Part shown: one piece after another, positions 63,531-64,000 of the stretch
Layout of the letters: every line of letters begins with the position of its first letter
How positions within the stretch are numbered: position 1 is the first letter of the stretch
NCBI GenBank assembly: GCA_963920525.1
Contig: OY986435.1
Location: forward strand, 301,395,908-301,459,907
Origin: Dichetophora obliterata
Lineage: Eukaryota > Arthropoda > Insecta > Diptera > Sciomyzidae
DNA length: 64,000 nt
Direction of reading: 5' to 3'
Program-made: the position numbers and the translations under genes
Notes under the pieces: generated by a model
Databases searched by the model: none
Seen by the model: only the letters and a program-made list of their open reading frames with translations
What the model was told of the DNA's origin: nothing

Positions 63531-64000
63531 GCCAGTATTAGGGCTATGAAGCTCCTAGATAAAAATAATTTAATACTCATTTTCAAAACGTTTTATCACA
63601 ACAACTATAAGTTTGACGTTTCCGAATTAGGTAATTCCATGATACAATGATCAGGTATTATTAATAGCAACTGCGCTGCCAAGCTGTGGGCATAAAATGT
63701 CACAAGCAAGTGATGCACACCGAAACAAAAAAAATAAGGGATTTTTTGGTTTTTAAAGCAAGGATTTGGCGTCACATTGTTCTCATTATGTTTTTAAGCA
63801 GTTTTAATTTTTTGGACATTTTTTTAATAGGTAGGCACACTTATATTTTTAAAATTTTGTTATATTTTGCAGTATTTGGTTACTTTACTAAAGTTAAAAG
63901 TAGTGTTAATTCTATAGTTTCTGAGATAAATAATTGTATATATTGTGCCACGGCTTTTGTTCAAATCCCTCCACCTTTTTGTTTTAAAAAATCTGCAAAA
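63531..64000. other. AT-rich end of window
   Basis: No gene, TIR or tandem repeat recognised. Confidence 0.45.

Overview
This window looks like AT-rich nuclear DNA from a higher fly (Diptera, Schizophora). The one host gene I recognise, TfIIA-S, encodes a protein close to the Drosophila TFIIA gamma subunit as I remember it and has a 70-bp intron. The transposon mix and a tRNA-derived SINE resemble what I know from tephritid fruit flies; that placement is inference. The window contains no bacterial operons, rRNA, complete tRNA genes or CRISPR arrays. Almost everything apart from TfIIA-S is transposable elements (TEs), their nested debris, tandem repeats, or AT-rich sequence I cannot interpret.

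Layout. 1-7.3 kb: several terminal-inverted-repeat (TIR) elements and MITEs, plus a minus-strand LINE fragment (3.38-4.29 kb). 7.6-8.03 kb: TfIIA-S on the minus strand. 8.4-16.1 kb: two opposite copies of a 1.5-kb hAT-like element, each with a perfect 8-bp target-site duplication (TSD), flanking a Tc1/mariner-like element with ~450-bp inverted arms. 16.3-16.8 kb: a broken, intron-bearing gene fragment. 17.8-19.3 kb: two families of hAT-type MITE, one inserted in the other. 22.1-23.2 kb: a dense field of GGGCGATT palindromes. 23.4-25.7 kb: more MITEs, including a three-deep nest. 26.5-30.0 kb: a LINE with an RNase H domain (LOA/Lian-like), split by what looks like a 1,076-bp solo LTR that carries a 57-bp minisatellite. 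32.5-34.5 kb: a long direct repeat. 34.9-36.3 kb: a second three-deep nest. 36.7-37.8 kb: a CCCGGG-rich element containing a SINE body. 42.7-45.3 kb: a 130-bp tandem array, then a Jockey-like LINE interrupted by an 836-bp MITE. 48.2-50.2 kb: complex repeats and the 3' part of a hAT transposase gene. 53.6-56.4 kb: a 5'-truncated RTE-clade LINE on the minus strand. 58.1-63.0 kb: a SINE, a higher-order tandem array, and a 2.8-kb TIR-bounded composite holding a dead Tc1/mariner transposase.

TfIIA-S is the only part likely to serve the host directly, as a basal transcription factor subunit. The rest is best read as a record of insertions. Several junctions can be resolved to the base, because TSDs are visible or because removing the insert restores a reading frame. 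All comparisons were made by eye from the sequence and from remembered family features; no database was searched.
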